Shown here one piece after another: positions 26,896-36,234 of a stretch of 64,000 nucleotides of DNA. This DNA comes from Bacillota bacterium. Lineage in GTDB: Bacteria > Bacillota > Bacilli > Paenibacillales > NBRC-103111. The notes beneath the pieces were generated by a model. That model did no database searches. It was not told where the DNA came from and saw nothing but the letters and a program-made list of their open reading frames with translations. The position numbers were made by a program, and so were the translations under genes. The stretch's first letter is position 1; each line of letters starts with the position of its first letter. The stretch is taken from contig JAEWGW010000022.1 in NCBI GenBank assembly GCA_023388055.1, forward strand, positions 62,001 through 126,000, read 5' to 3'.

Positions 26896-28104
26896 TTGAA
26901 AATCCATACTCAAAAAGGCAAAATGGCAAAGCTGCGGCGTTCTGTTTTATCCATCGCGGCAGGGCTGTCTCTGGCCTTGTCCGTACCAGCACTGGCTGCA
27001 CCAGAACCCGTCGTCACACCTACCGTCACTGCTGCGTATTCTCACAGCGTTGTTCAGGCATCGGACGGATCGATCTGGCATTGGGGAGGCATCGGGGATG
27101 TAGTGAAGGATAAATATACACTCCGGGATAACACCCCGAAGGTTGTGCAGGGCTTGCAGGATGTAGCTGAAATTCAATCCTACCGAGAAAAGCAACTGAT
27201 TCTGAAGAAGGATGGTACGGTATGGGAGCGGGAGCCTTCTATACGGGTGATCTCCGAAAAACCATACAATGCCGTTTTGGAATTTGCCGCACCGAAGCAG
27301 ATCGAAGGTTTGAACCATATTGTGAAAATATCGGCTGGAGATGTGTTTTCCGCCATCGATAAGGACGGAGCTGTATGGGTATGGCATCCCTTGGTAAACT
27401 ACAATGGGGTGCACAAGCTTGAGAATATCACAGATGCGAAAGATATCTCCTGGAACGGCGATGCCGGCATCCATATCCTGAAGGAAGATGGAACGGTATG
27501 GGAATGGACGGCTTATGGAGAAAATATCAAATTTGTCCCGGCGGATAAGGAATATACGCAAGACAAGTTTGCAAAAAACAATGAGTATGCCGTTCGCAAT
27601 ATTAACGTAAATACGAATTATGCCGCTCTTCAGATGAAGGGTATGAACAATATCGTAGCCTTGTCGAAAGGTAGCAGCGGGAAGCAAAACTTCGCCATTG
27701 AGAAAGACGGAACGGTCTGGGGATGGGGAGAGAACTACAAAGGAACCCTGGGACTGCCGGCTGACACAACCCTCGTAGATAAACCCGTCAAGATCAAATC
27801 GTTAACGGACGTTTCTTCGATTGTCACCTCCAGGTTAAGCACACTCGTTCTGAAAAAGGACGGCTCTCTTTGGGGCTTGGGCTACAATGTAGGCGACTAT
27901 CCGTATGAGTTTAAGAACGGTGATGAATTAAGAAAGGTGAACGTATTAGAGAAGGTTACCTCGGTAGCCATGGGCGCTAACCATGCCGTAGCGATTACAG
28001 AGGACGGGAAGCTCTGGGCATGGGGAAAAAATAATGGCGGAGAGTTAGGCGATGCGACCTTCAAGGACAGCTTAACGCCAATTTTCGTTAAACAATTCAA
28101 GTAA
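26896..28104 (+). CDS. Secreted RCC1-repeat beta-propeller protein
   Basis: About 402 residues from TTG 26896 (GGGAG 8 nt upstream); GTG 26887 has no spacing. A signal peptide ends near ALAAPEP. At least six RCC1-type blades follow, recognisable as DGTVWxW or DGSLWGLG units (IEKDGTVWGWGENY, KKDGSLWGLGYN, EDGKLWAWGKNN). Such bacterial secreted RCC1 proteins are common in Paenibacillus surface proteomes; partner unknown. A terminator follows. Confidence 0.87.
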   Translation: MKIHTQKGKMAKLRRSVLSIAAGLSLALSVPALAAPEPVVTPTVTAAYSHSVVQASDGSIWHWGGIGDVVKDKYTLRDNTPKVVQGLQDVAEIQSYREKQLILKKDGTVWEREPSIRVISEKPYNAVLEFAAPKQIEGLNHIVKISAGDVFSAIDKDGAVWVWHPLVNYNGVHKLENITDAKDISWNGDAGIHILKEDGTVWEWTAYGENIKFVPADKEYTQDKFAKNNEYAVRNINVNTNYAALQMKGMNNIVALSKGSSGKQNFAIEKDGTVWGWGENYKGTLGLPADTTLVDKPVKIKSLTDVSSIVTSRLSTLVLKKDGSLWGLGYNVGDYPYEFKNGDELRKVNVLEKVTSVAMGANHAVAITEDGKLWAWGKNNGGELGDATFKDSLTPIFVKQFK

Positions 28105-28128
28105 AGGCGTAATGCCAATATCAATAGG

Positions 28129-28148
28129 GCCATCCCCTGCGGGATGGC
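28129..28148 (+). terminator. Terminator of the RCC1-repeat gene
   Basis: GCCATCCC and GGGATGGC form an 8-bp stem with a CTGC loop, followed by TCTTATCTTT. Confidence 0.75.
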
Positions 28149-28180
28149 TCTTATCTTTGAAGCATGATCCCTTTCCGGGC

Positions 28181-28765
28181 TCACCCGCGCGCTTCTCTCC
28201 AAGCGTTCTCCAGCCGTATCTTCTGGAGCACATGATGGCGATAATGCATCTCGATGAGTTGAAACCATTCCAATGCGTTCAATCCGCCGAGTCTCGGATG
28301 GACAACCGTGTTTGGAACGGTCTCCTTGCCCCACTCTTCTTGCAGGCGGGGAACCGTCCCAAACACCAACGCAATCCTCGGTTCGATCTCGGTCATCCGG
28401 CATAACGTATCCCTCAGGCCGCTTATAAGCTGCTCCTTGCTTTCCGGCTGTGAAGGTGTGTACTGAGGGGAGGGGGGAACCCGGATGCGTTCCGGCGGGA
28501 AGCTGCCCGTCTTGAACACTGCCTTCCCCGCCTCCGTCTTTTCCGCCTGTGAGGCATCCGGACTACCGCCCGGCTCCAGACATAATGCGGCATTCCTCAG
28601 CTGCATAAATTGTGCGGAGCCGATTAGGTGCATATACATCTGACCAAGCGACCATTCGTCCTCCGCCGGTTTCCACAGCAGTTGATCGAAGCTGCAGTCC
28701 TCCAGCTCGCGGATATACTCACTGACTGTCTCCGAAAATTGATGCAATATTTCTTTTGTATCCAT
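28181..28765 (-). CDS. DinB-family protein
   Basis: 194 residues from ATG 28765 (AAAGGAGC upstream). A four-helix DinB/YfiT fold is indicated by SFDQLLWKPAEDEWSLGQMYMHL, with metal-ligand histidines there and in EMHYRHH near the C-terminus. Family members include bacillithiol- or mycothiol-dependent transferases; this one's reaction is unknown. It lies downstream of a WYL regulator, but a terminator separates them. Confidence 0.85.
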   Translation of the reverse strand: MDTKEILHQFSETVSEYIRELEDCSFDQLLWKPAEDEWSLGQMYMHLIGSAQFMQLRNAALCLEPGGSPDASQAEKTEAGKAVFKTGSFPPERIRVPPSPQYTPSQPESKEQLISGLRDTLCRMTEIEPRIALVFGTVPRLQEEWGKETVPNTVVHPRLGGLNALEWFQLIEMHYRHHVLQKIRLENAWREARG

Positions 28766-28806
28766 GGTAGTAGACCAGCTCCTTTTGTTTAAGCTGAACC
28801 CAGTAT

Positions 28807-28843
28807 ACAAAAACGCTACTGACAACAGCTTGTCAGTAGCGTT
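28807..28843 (-). terminator. Strong terminator at the WYL regulator stop codon
   Basis: AACGCTACTGACAA and its exact complement form a 14-bp stem with a 4-nt loop, overlapping the stop codon of the WYL gene. On the minus strand it ends in TTTTTG. Confidence 0.85.
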
Positions 28844-29780
28844 CAAGCATTTTTTTGATTTCCTCGCGGACCCGATTTCGCAGTGATTCCGGCTCCAATA
28901 CAGACACCGCCGCCCCCCAGCCCAGCGTCCATTGAAGAAGCTCCTCCCCCCGCCGGACACGGAAGGTCGCCAGCCAGCCCTCTTCCCCCGGCGTGAATGA
29001 CTCCATATAGAAATTGCCCGATTCCGCAACCCGGTCTGCAATGATGGGGTCCACCAACAGGCGGACAGTCACCCTCCGGTCGTCAACCTGCCGGTAATCC
29101 TCAAATCGAAAGCCGGGCACAATCGTAAACGAATCCTCCCGTACAGCCAGCCCGTTCATACGAGACAACCGAAAGTGCCGGATATCCTGTCTCAGCCCGC
29201 AGAACGCCACAAGCATCCATACCCCTTGGGAAAAAATGAGCCCATACGGGTCAACCGTTCGTTCACTGTGGCGATCACCGTCCGGGCCCGGCAGGTTTTT
29301 GGAGTAGCGGAACCACACCCTCCTCCTCCGCAGAATCGCATGGCGCAGCTGCTCGAACGTTTCTTTTTCCTGCCCGCGCGTTTCCGCTCCTCTTTCGCTC
29401 AGCAGCCGAATCACCGGCCGGGCACGTTCTGATTCCTTCTTTATGTTCTCGGGCAATATCGCCTCAATCTTCTCCTGCGAGCTGCGAGCCTTCGTCCCGA
29501 ACTCAGCATCCAGCCTCATGCTAACGAAGTCCGCCCCGATGAGCAGCGCTACCGCTTCCTCCGCCGTAAAGCTGACGGGTGGCAGAAAGTAACCCTCCAT
29601 CAAGGAGTACCCTACCCCCGGCGCACCCGACACCGGAACGCCTGCTTCACTAAGCGCCTGAACGTCACGGTAAATCGTACGGACACTCGTTTCAAACCTG
29701 GCAGCCAAATCCTCGGCCCGCAGCACACCCTTACGCTGCAGCTCTATCACAATGGCCAGCATCCGTTCGGTTTTGTTCAC
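28833..29780 (-). CDS. YafY/DeoR-type WYL-domain transcriptional regulator
   Basis: 315 residues. HTH_11 at the N-terminus (LRAEDLAARFETSVRTIYRDVQAL), then a WYL domain in the middle (VWFRYSKN, TVDPYGLIFSQGVWMLVAFC) and the C-terminal WCX extension. WYL domains sense ligands such as nucleic acid or small molecules. Likely targets are nearby minus-strand genes, including the DinB protein downstream, although a terminator lies between. Confidence 0.9.
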   Translation of the reverse strand: MNKTERMLAIVIELQRKGVLRAEDLAARFETSVRTIYRDVQALSEAGVPVSGAPGVGYSLMEGYFLPPVSFTAEEAVALLIGADFVSMRLDAEFGTKARSSQEKIEAILPENIKKESERARPVIRLLSERGAETRGQEKETFEQLRHAILRRRRVWFRYSKNLPGPDGDRHSERTVDPYGLIFSQGVWMLVAFCGLRQDIRHFRLSRMNGLAVREDSFTIVPGFRFEDYRQVDDRRVTVRLLVDPIIADRVAESGNFYMESFTPGEEGWLATFRVRRGEELLQWTLGWGAAVSVLEPESLRNRVREEIKKMLERY

Positions 29781-29825
29781 ATCATCCGCTTCCTTCTCGT
29801 TTGCTGATGCCTGATCCTGGAGATG

Positions 29826-30257
29826 TCAGCACTCCATCCCCATCAGATGGATCTGTACCAGCTCATAACCGCTGGCACCTAACGTATTATATTTGCTATA
29901 CTCATCCAAACTCAGATTCCGAATATATTCATCCCCGCGGTACAAGTGCCCGGCGCACTGGAATACCTGCTGCTCAGCCTTATCGGGAGTCAAGGGGATA
30001 TGGCCTATGATCTGCCACGTTCCGTTTCGAAGATTAGCCGGGGAGGTAAAAATCACACAGCTTCGCCTATTGCCGAACTGGTAGTACAGGAAATCCCCAT
30101 CCTCCAGATTGGGTTCACCCGTCTCCAGGCGGATAACCCCAAACGAAAATGCCTTTTTAAACCGGCCCTTCAGTGCACATATCACCTGGCAAACTGCACA
30201 CCGCCCATCCCGCATGGGGATCATAAATATATCCCCTTCACTGAATTTTTTTGCCAT
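29826..30257 (-). CDS. Imm26-like immunity-family protein
   Basis: 143 residues with AAGGGGAGGAG upstream. The N-terminus GDIFMIPMRDGRCAVCQVI and the later YYQFGNR segment resemble the Imm26 family, whose members protect against polymorphic toxins. No toxin gene is adjacent, so it would be an orphan. The family call rests on motif resemblance only. Confidence 0.5.
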   Translation of the reverse strand: MAKKFSEGDIFMIPMRDGRCAVCQVICALKGRFKKAFSFGVIRLETGEPNLEDGDFLYYQFGNRRSCVIFTSPANLRNGTWQIIGHIPLTPDKAEQQVFQCAGHLYRGDEYIRNLSLDEYSKYNTLGASGYELVQIHLMGMEC

Positions 30258-30287
30258 GAGCTCCTCCCCTTTGGAATATGGTTACGT

Positions 30288-30782
30288 TTATTTTCCTTTT
30301 TCTATTGGGTCTTGTGACTTCCGCCCCCCTGCTGATCCCGGAAAAAATGCCATCTCCGCAGGGGAAACCGTCTTGGGTCCCGTCATATCCTCCGGGGTGT
30401 CACTGGAGCATTCTCTACGGATTCTCCTGTCCGCTAGCTTCATATCGATAAAATCTACGACCTGCTGCAACGAGGCGATCTGGTCGATGATATTGTCCCG
30501 ATGGTTTCTTAGGTGCTCCACCAGCTCGGGATATTCTGCGGGATCAGAATCCACGGAGACGGCCAGAAAAGGCCGCATCTCCTCCAGGGGCATCCCCGTT
30601 TTCTTCAGGCAAGCGATCAAGCGGATGGTATCGATGTCCTCCTGCTTATACGCGCGATGCCCGTTATCCTTGCGCTCCGCCCGGGGCAGCAGCGCAATCT
30701 TCTCATAATAACGGATGGTATCCTCGGAAATTCCGGTTTGTTTGGCGGTTTGCTTTATCGTAAAGCTCTGCTGGTCCTTCAT
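30288..30782 (-). CDS. MerR-family transcriptional regulator
   Basis: 164 residues from ATG 30782 (AAAGGAG, 8-nt spacing). The HTH is FTIKQTAKQTGISEDTIRYYEKIALLP, followed by the wing and a dimerisation helix; the C-terminal tail is short with no cysteine metal site, as in the AdhR/YhdM branch that responds to aldehydes or other electrophiles. It is divergent from an SDR gene whose promoter carries a MerR operator. Confidence 0.9.
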   Translation of the reverse strand: MKDQQSFTIKQTAKQTGISEDTIRYYEKIALLPRAERKDNGHRAYKQEDIDTIRLIACLKKTGMPLEEMRPFLAVSVDSDPAEYPELVEHLRNHRDNIIDQIASLQQVVDFIDMKLADRRIRRECSSDTPEDMTGPKTVSPAEMAFFPGSAGGRKSQDPIEKGK

Positions 30783-30802
30783 CCGGTTCACTCCTTTCTG
30801 TC

Positions 30803-30833
30803 TTGACTTGGAGTCGGCTCCAAGTTATAGAAT
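30803..30833 (+). promoter_or_regulatory. MerR-type promoter of the SDR gene
   Basis: -35 TTGACT and -10 TAGAAT separated by 19 bp, with the palindrome CTTGGAGTCGGCTCCAAG inside. The adjacent MerR gene starts at 30782, so one operator serves both directions. Confidence 0.75.
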
Positions 30834-30865
30834 GTGCACTATCAAGGGAACAGGAGGGGATTGCA

Positions 30866-31714
30866 ATGAACTTCATACATGAGCAACCGGCCGCATTGAT
30901 TACGGGCGCAAGTGCAGGAATCGGGTTGGAATTAACCAGGAGGCTGCTAACGGAGGACTGGCAGGTGATTGCGTTGAACCGCTCTGACTTCCCGCGGGAT
31001 GACGAGAGAATCCAAGCCGCTCTCAAAACCGGAAGGCTTCGGCCCTATAAAACAACTGATCTTGCCGATTATGCCAGCTTGCGGCAGGCTTTGGAGGAAA
31101 TCAAGGCTAAGGAGCTGCGGATCGATGTTTTGTTTAACAACGCGGGCAGGTCCTTCCCCGAACTGAGCTATTCGAAGCAAGGACGGGAACAGCATTATGA
31201 ATTGTTAACGGTTGTTCCCTACATCATTCTGATGGAATTGAAGGATCTTATCCAACACGGCCACCTCAAAACGGTAATCAACACCTCGTCTTCCGCCCTA
31301 AAAATGACGAAAAAGTTTTCGCTCGAAATATTAGAGCACCCCAAAACCTTCCGTAAGCTGATCGGCCCTTATGCCACCTCCAAGCTGGCTCTTTCCCTAT
31401 GGACCCAAGCCATCGCGCCGCGGCTCGCCCGGGACGGCATCAAGATTCGAAGTGTTGACCCGGGCGGTAACAATACGCTTAGAAAAGGGAAACAATCCGG
31501 ACTTCCCATTATAGTCACTGCGATCATGAAACTGGTTTTTCCTCCACCTACCCACGGAGCCAACCTTCTATATGAAGGAGCCATGGGCGAACACCGTGAT
31601 AAAACCGGCGTATTTCTGCTGAAAGGCCAGGCTGCAGAGCTAAAATTTCAAAACCAGGCACAACACGTATTGGATCGGGTTCAAGAAATTTATGAACACG
31701 AGTTCAAGCTATAA
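30866..31714 (+). CDS. SDR-family oxidoreductase
   Basis: 282 residues from ATG 30866 (GGAGGGG upstream). LITGASAGIGLEL cofactor motif, FNNAGR, catalytic serine in INTSSS, and YATSK. The C-terminal ~60 residues are longer than in classical SDRs. Controlled from the divergent MerR-type promoter. Substrate unknown. Confidence 0.88.
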   Translation: MNFIHEQPAALITGASAGIGLELTRRLLTEDWQVIALNRSDFPRDDERIQAALKTGRLRPYKTTDLADYASLRQALEEIKAKELRIDVLFNNAGRSFPELSYSKQGREQHYELLTVVPYIILMELKDLIQHGHLKTVINTSSSALKMTKKFSLEILEHPKTFRKLIGPYATSKLALSLWTQAIAPRLARDGIKIRSVDPGGNNTLRKGKQSGLPIIVTAIMKLVFPPPTHGANLLYEGAMGEHRDKTGVFLLKGQAAELKFQNQAQHVLDRVQEIYEHEFKL

Positions 31715-31728
31715 GATGGAGCGGGAAT

Positions 31729-33468
31729 TTAAAGCAGCTTGATCAGCTTTTCCAGCTCATCAACACATCCTTTTGCAAGCTCAAAATCCTTATTTTTCAA
31801 AGCTACCTCTATTTTCATTTCAACTGATTTCTTCTTTTGTTCAATCTCTAAATAGTCTTTATCAAAATGACGGGCATAAATCATCTTTTTAAATGCCGGC
31901 ATATTCATTTTTCTAATCGTCTTATCCTCAATGAGGAGAACATAATCCATCCCATTGACAACCGAGTAGAAGTCATGGGAAATCATAAGAATGGCGCCTT
32001 TATAGTCTTCGATGGCTTTCTCCAGCGCAATTTGTGCATAGGTGTCCAGATGGCTTGTTGGTTCATCAAGAAGCAATACGTTTGCTTTACTTGCCGAAAC
32101 CTTGGCCAATTGGAGCAAATTCTTTTCTCCGCCGGATAAAGAGTCTATCTTTTGATTCAGGATATCTCCTTCAAAGCCATAGCTCAGAAGATACGCCCTA
32201 ATTTCATCATACGTTTTGAACCCGGCATCAATAAATTCTTCCAGTATGGTATTTGAACCCTGGAGCATTTCGCCTTGAAGCTGGGATAAATAAGCTACCT
32301 TGGCATCAGCATGTATTTCAATGGATTCATGCTCATGATTAAAAACATCCCGGAGCAACGTGGTTTTCCCGGCGCCATTTGGACCAATAATAGCGACTTT
32401 ATCCGTTGATTTGATCTCGAAGCTAACATGCTCCAAAAGTAGCTCATCAAAGCCAACACGATAATTATTAACACGTACAACAGTGGTGTCCTCCATTGCT
32501 TGGTCCATGCCAAAACGTATATCCGGTTGCTTAATATCCACGAATGGCGCTTTCAGTCTACGCGCTTCCAATCTTTCTTGAAACCTCACTCTAGCTTTTA
32601 ATGCCCTGCCTCTGGAGGCTTCAGAATTGTACGTTGCGATGGCTCTGAGATTATTGACGATGTTCTCGTTTCTCGCAATTTCCTCCTCTTCAGCGACGGT
32701 GAGCTCTTGCAGCTCGATTTTGGTCTGAAGCAACGAGAAGTTATAATCGATGTACCGCCCGTCAAACTCCTGAAGCTCCGTGTTCTCCAGATGTATAATT
32801 TTGTTGAAGCAATGATTGAGCAGATACCGGTTGTGCGTAACAACCAGCAGAATTCCTTTGTGAGCATTAACTAAGTTTTTGAGCGCATTCAGGTTTTCAA
32901 AATCCAGAAACACATCCGGCTCATCCATAATCATGACGTCCGGTTTACGGAGCATTTCCTTCATCACTTGAATAAGCTTGAATTCCCCGCCACTCAGATC
33001 CGATACACTAACATCCTTTAGCTTCATGAGATTGGCCAGATTGAGCTTCTTATGAATATTGCTTTCATAATCATTCCCGTCCATAGCATCAAAGGCGTCT
33101 AAAGCCGTTTGATACTTTTCCAGCAGCGTTTCAATATCCGAGGAGGTTTCCATTTCGGCCAGGATCGCATTGATTTCATTCTGCTTCTGAATACATTCTG
33201 CTCCGATATATTCAAAAACAGTGGTTTCTTTACTTTTGTCCAGATGTGAAAATTGGCTTACATGTCCCATTTTGCAGGTTGAATCTATCTCCAGCTTGCC
33301 TTCGAACAAATATCTTTCCGGGTCCATCAGGATATCAATCAATGTACTTTTCCCGCTGCCGCTTGGCCCTATAAATGCGCAGTGCTGCCCCTCTTCTAAC
33401 GTGAAGGAAATATTGGTATATAGCTCCTTTTGCGGAAAGGAGAAGGATACGTTATCCACTTTTATCAT
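31729..33468 (-). CDS. ABC-F family ATPase
   Basis: 579 residues, two ATPase domains without membrane segments. Domain 1: GPSGSGKST, DLSGGEFKL, and an unusual Walker B end MDEPDVFLD. Domain 2: GPNGAGKTT, LSGGEKNLL, LLLDEPTSHLD. The interdomain linker is charged and helical (SRGRALKARVRFQERLEARR). ABC-F proteins act on ribosomes as translation factors or antibiotic-resistance proteins. No leader peptide was seen upstream, so a resistance role is open. Confidence 0.88.
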   Translation of the reverse strand: MIKVDNVSFSFPQKELYTNISFTLEEGQHCAFIGPSGSGKSTLIDILMDPERYLFEGKLEIDSTCKMGHVSQFSHLDKSKETTVFEYIGAECIQKQNEINAILAEMETSSDIETLLEKYQTALDAFDAMDGNDYESNIHKKLNLANLMKLKDVSVSDLSGGEFKLIQVMKEMLRKPDVMIMDEPDVFLDFENLNALKNLVNAHKGILLVVTHNRYLLNHCFNKIIHLENTELQEFDGRYIDYNFSLLQTKIELQELTVAEEEEIARNENIVNNLRAIATYNSEASRGRALKARVRFQERLEARRLKAPFVDIKQPDIRFGMDQAMEDTTVVRVNNYRVGFDELLLEHVSFEIKSTDKVAIIGPNGAGKTTLLRDVFNHEHESIEIHADAKVAYLSQLQGEMLQGSNTILEEFIDAGFKTYDEIRAYLLSYGFEGDILNQKIDSLSGGEKNLLQLAKVSASKANVLLLDEPTSHLDTYAQIALEKAIEDYKGAILMISHDFYSVVNGMDYVLLIEDKTIRKMNMPAFKKMIYARHFDKDYLEIEQKKKSVEMKIEVALKNKDFELAKGCVDELEKLIKLL

Positions 33469-33574
33469 CGTGTGACCTTTCTTTGTAACCGATATAGTGA
33501 GGCATTGCCTGTTGTTAGCGTAACACTACTTACCACCAACTTCAATCCATGGTCAGGCGCGTTCTCGACAATTC

Positions 33575-33605
33575 AAAAGGCCATCCTTCATCAGGATGGC
33601 CTTTT
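33575..33605. terminator. Bidirectional terminator
   Basis: AAAAGGCCATCCT and AGGATGGCCTTTT form a perfect 13-bp stem with a TCATC loop. It lies just after the sulfotransferase stop (minus strand). Confidence 0.85.
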
Positions 33606-33620
33606 CCCCATTCGTACCGG

Positions 33621-34346
33621 TTACCAAGCTATGTTCTGCCAGCCTGTCTGCCGCTCCTTACGGAAACGTTGGACCCAATTCTCCGTCATATCGTCTGCTA
33701 TCGGGTCAAAAAACGGCTCCGCCACTTGCACGTGATCAGTAGGAATCTGAAGAAAGTCGAGCACTGCCAGAATCGTTTCTTCATATTTCAGTATAAAGTC
33801 CTCATATACAATCGTCATCGGCACAATGCGTTCCTCCGCAAAAAAAGCCTCCATGGCAGCCTCCCGAAAAACACACTCCAGCAGCAATTGATTAATTGCA
33901 TCGAAATTGTACTGGTCCTCAAAATCTTTCCGGTCCGGCTTGGAGCCATGCCGCCGGTGCCACTCTCCGGAAACGATGGCCCTCCACCACGAAACCGCCA
34001 GCCTTATTTTGTTTCGACGGGTCATATAAATATGCTTGCACGCCGGGAATACTTCCTCCCAAACCTTAGGCCGGGTTACCTCATGCCCCAGTTGGAAGGT
34101 GTTCCGGAACGATCCGATCCAGCTATCCAGATTATACGGTGAAATTTTCAGACCACATACTCCGTTCGGTGTTGTGCCCTTCTGCAGTATGCTTTGAATA
34201 TCCTTCATGCTGAATGGAAGGGGGTCCGGCTCTGTTAACCACTCCCCAGGGTGCCCGGCGACCCCTGTGGATTCCAAGCCTTTAAATAGCAGGGTGCTTC
34301 CTGTCCGTTGCGAAAACCAGATGGTATAGCTGCTTTTAGGATTCAT
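33621..34346 (-). CDS. Stf0-type sulfotransferase
   Basis: 241 residues. The N-terminal SQRTGSTLLFKGLESTG is the 5'-phosphosulfate-binding motif of Stf0 sulfotransferases, and HIYMTRRNKIRLAVSWWRA supplies the 3'-phosphate-binding arginine. It transfers sulfate from PAPS to an unknown hydroxyl acceptor (mycobacterial Stf0 sulfates trehalose). The ATG overlaps the stop of the APS kinase gene by 4 bp, so donor synthesis and transfer are coupled. Confidence 0.85.
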   Translation of the reverse strand: MNPKSSYTIWFSQRTGSTLLFKGLESTGVAGHPGEWLTEPDPLPFSMKDIQSILQKGTTPNGVCGLKISPYNLDSWIGSFRNTFQLGHEVTRPKVWEEVFPACKHIYMTRRNKIRLAVSWWRAIVSGEWHRRHGSKPDRKDFEDQYNFDAINQLLLECVFREAAMEAFFAEERIVPMTIVYEDFILKYEETILAVLDFLQIPTDHVQVAEPFFDPIADDMTENWVQRFRKERQTGWQNIAW

Positions 34347-34927
34347 ATGACATACTCCTCATCGGATTCAATTTTGATTTTGCCAACAATCAATTGTTTA
34401 CACTGCTCCACGCATTGTTCGACCGGCAACCATTCGGTGTCCACTATCAGGTCAGGCTGGGAGGGTGCTTCGTAGGGTGCGGATACCCCTGTGAAATCCG
34501 GAAGGATGCCTGCCACCGCAAGCTGATACATGCCCTTCGGGTCACGCCGCATACATTCCTCCAACGAACACTTCACATACAACTCCATATAATCAGCCGG
34601 TTGAAAATGCTGACGGACCATCGCCCTGCATGATTCCAGAGGAGATATCAGCGGAGCCAGCACCAGACAGCCTGCTTCTACAAACGCAGCAGCCATTACA
34701 GCCGCGCGGCGCAAATTTTCCATACGGTCCTGCTCAGTAAAACCAAGATCCCGATTCAATCCTTTTCGCAGCCGATCCCCATCCATGACGACACAACGAA
34801 TCCCAAGCTCCAGCAGCATCTTCTGAAGTGCATCCGCTAATGTAGTTTTGCCGGAGCCCGGCAAGCCTGTAAACCAGATAACACCACCTCGGTGACCGTT
34901 CAACCTCTCAAATAAATGCCTATGCAT
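34343..34927 (-). CDS. cysC: Adenylylsulfate (APS) kinase
   Basis: 194 residues from ATG 34927, 7 nt after GGAGGG. P-loop GLPGSGKTTLADAL, then MDGDRLRKGLNRDLGF and ENLRRAAVMAA, all standard CysC motifs. It phosphorylates APS to PAPS in the cytoplasm. With no sulfate-assimilation genes around, its purpose here is probably to feed the Stf0 sulfotransferase. Confidence 0.92.
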   Translation of the reverse strand: MHRHLFERLNGHRGGVIWFTGLPGSGKTTLADALQKMLLELGIRCVVMDGDRLRKGLNRDLGFTEQDRMENLRRAAVMAAAFVEAGCLVLAPLISPLESCRAMVRQHFQPADYMELYVKCSLEECMRRDPKGMYQLAVAGILPDFTGVSAPYEAPSQPDLIVDTEWLPVEQCVEQCKQLIVGKIKIESDEEYVI

Positions 34928-34954
34928 CGGACATCCCTCCAACATTTCTTACCT

Positions 34955-35205
34955 AACCAGAATAGGAAAAAGGACAGGCAAAAGCCGTGAATGAACGCAA
35001 TCATCCACGGCTTACGACAGCAGTGTGATAGAAGGTTACTCCATGATCGAGTGGATATGAACGTGCAGCACCAAACAGGCCTAACGCTATGGGTTAGACG
35101 CGGCGACCACGCTCATATCGTATTCGGTTTATTAACCGTTAACCTCATTCAGGAACATAACCATCATCATCACTGCACAATCCCCACCTTTTTCCTATTC
35201 TGGTT
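34955..35205. mobile_element. 251-bp element bounded by perfect 19-bp inverted repeats (MITE candidate)
   Basis: AACCAGAATAGGAAAAAGG at 34955-34973 is the exact reverse complement of 35187-35205. The interior holds a hairpin (AAGCCGTG...CACGGCTT) but no ORF with a ribosome site. It fills most of the 470-bp gap upstream of cysC; 35206-35397 holds nothing else I can identify. No clear target duplication is visible. Confidence 0.5.
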
Positions 35206-35397
35206 CTAGAATAAACCCGTTCGTAAGAGAAGTCTATGGAAAGGTTGGTTATAACAAATGTGCCTTGTTTAAATGGCTCCCATTTTCTCACCGTCATTAA
35301 CATGGTCGCTAACCAGGTATACTTTATCAAACAATGCTACTTATAAAAATGACATCAACAGAATCGGGTTCAACTGCCCGCGGTTTTTCAGGGGTAA

Positions 35398-36066
35398 CTA
35401 CTTATTATTTCGTTTGTTAACTTCAATTGTAATGAATTCCGGCAAATAATTGGGGGTACATCCTTTTGACACCATTTCATTTTTATAAAGACCCGTTTTC
35501 TCACCAAGTTTAATACAACGGGCTCGGTTCTTTTGATCATAGACGCCAATCCAGCCTGCGGTGAAATTCATGGCCCATTGAACTTCAGGTTCCTCCTGCA
35601 TAATATTTGCTTCAATTGCAGTTAGTAAGTCTTCGGTGTTATCAGGCGGTGTTTGTCCAGTCCATCTCAATCGGGCATTATAATACCAGTAGGCTCGCCT
35701 TTGAAGAGCTGAAGGACTTTTTTCCCATAACTCCATCAAGGCAATTGTTTTCTTGTCTTTGGTGAGCTGATTAGCCATTAACCAATCCATTAAGTTAGTT
35801 CGCTCATTAAATGTGTGAATTTGCATATCCTTATCAAGCTTATTTAGCACATCTTGTGAAAGAAGGTTTTTGTCCATAATTAAGATAGCCAATAGTCTGG
35901 GCAAAAACGCTTCGCTTGACCAAAGTTCCATAGCTAGCTCGTGGTCCTTTTTAATGTCCTTGGCCATTTTTCGTAAGTCGCCTAGCTTAGTTTTACTATC
36001 GATCTGTCGTAGAATGTTTTCTGCTTTTGAAGAGCGTTTCCTCTCCATGCTTGTATTCTTATTCAT
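35398..36066 (-). CDS. AlkD-like DNA alkylation repair protein
   Basis: 222 residues from ATG 36066 (AAAGGAG upstream). Alpha-helical HEAT-like repeats; features of the AlkD family include LGDLRKMAKDIKKDHELAMELW near the start, RRAYWYYNARLRW and WAMNFTAGWIGVYD towards the end. AlkD removes N3/N7-alkylpurines without base flipping. The lysine-rich N-terminus suits DNA binding. First gene of the AT-rich accessory stretch. Confidence 0.75.
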   Translation of the reverse strand: MNKNTSMERKRSSKAENILRQIDSKTKLGDLRKMAKDIKKDHELAMELWSSEAFLPRLLAILIMDKNLLSQDVLNKLDKDMQIHTFNERTNLMDWLMANQLTKDKKTIALMELWEKSPSALQRRAYWYYNARLRWTGQTPPDNTEDLLTAIEANIMQEEPEVQWAMNFTAGWIGVYDQKNRARCIKLGEKTGLYKNEMVSKGCTPNYLPEFITIEVNKRNNK

Positions 36067-36234
36067 TTGAACAACTCCTTTATTAAAGCAGTATTTCCTA
36101 GTTACAATTGTACCCTAATCATTTCGCCATTACTTCTCCTGGGTGACCTTCACAGGCATAAAAAAAACCTCGGATTCGCAGTGAATAATTGATTCTCCAC
36201 TGTCTATCGTGAGGGCCAACTTATGCAGCCTGCC

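Noticed and set aside
34991..35209. 72-codon ORF inside the inverted-repeat element.
   Set aside because: No ribosome site, runs into the terminal repeat, and the protein looks random.
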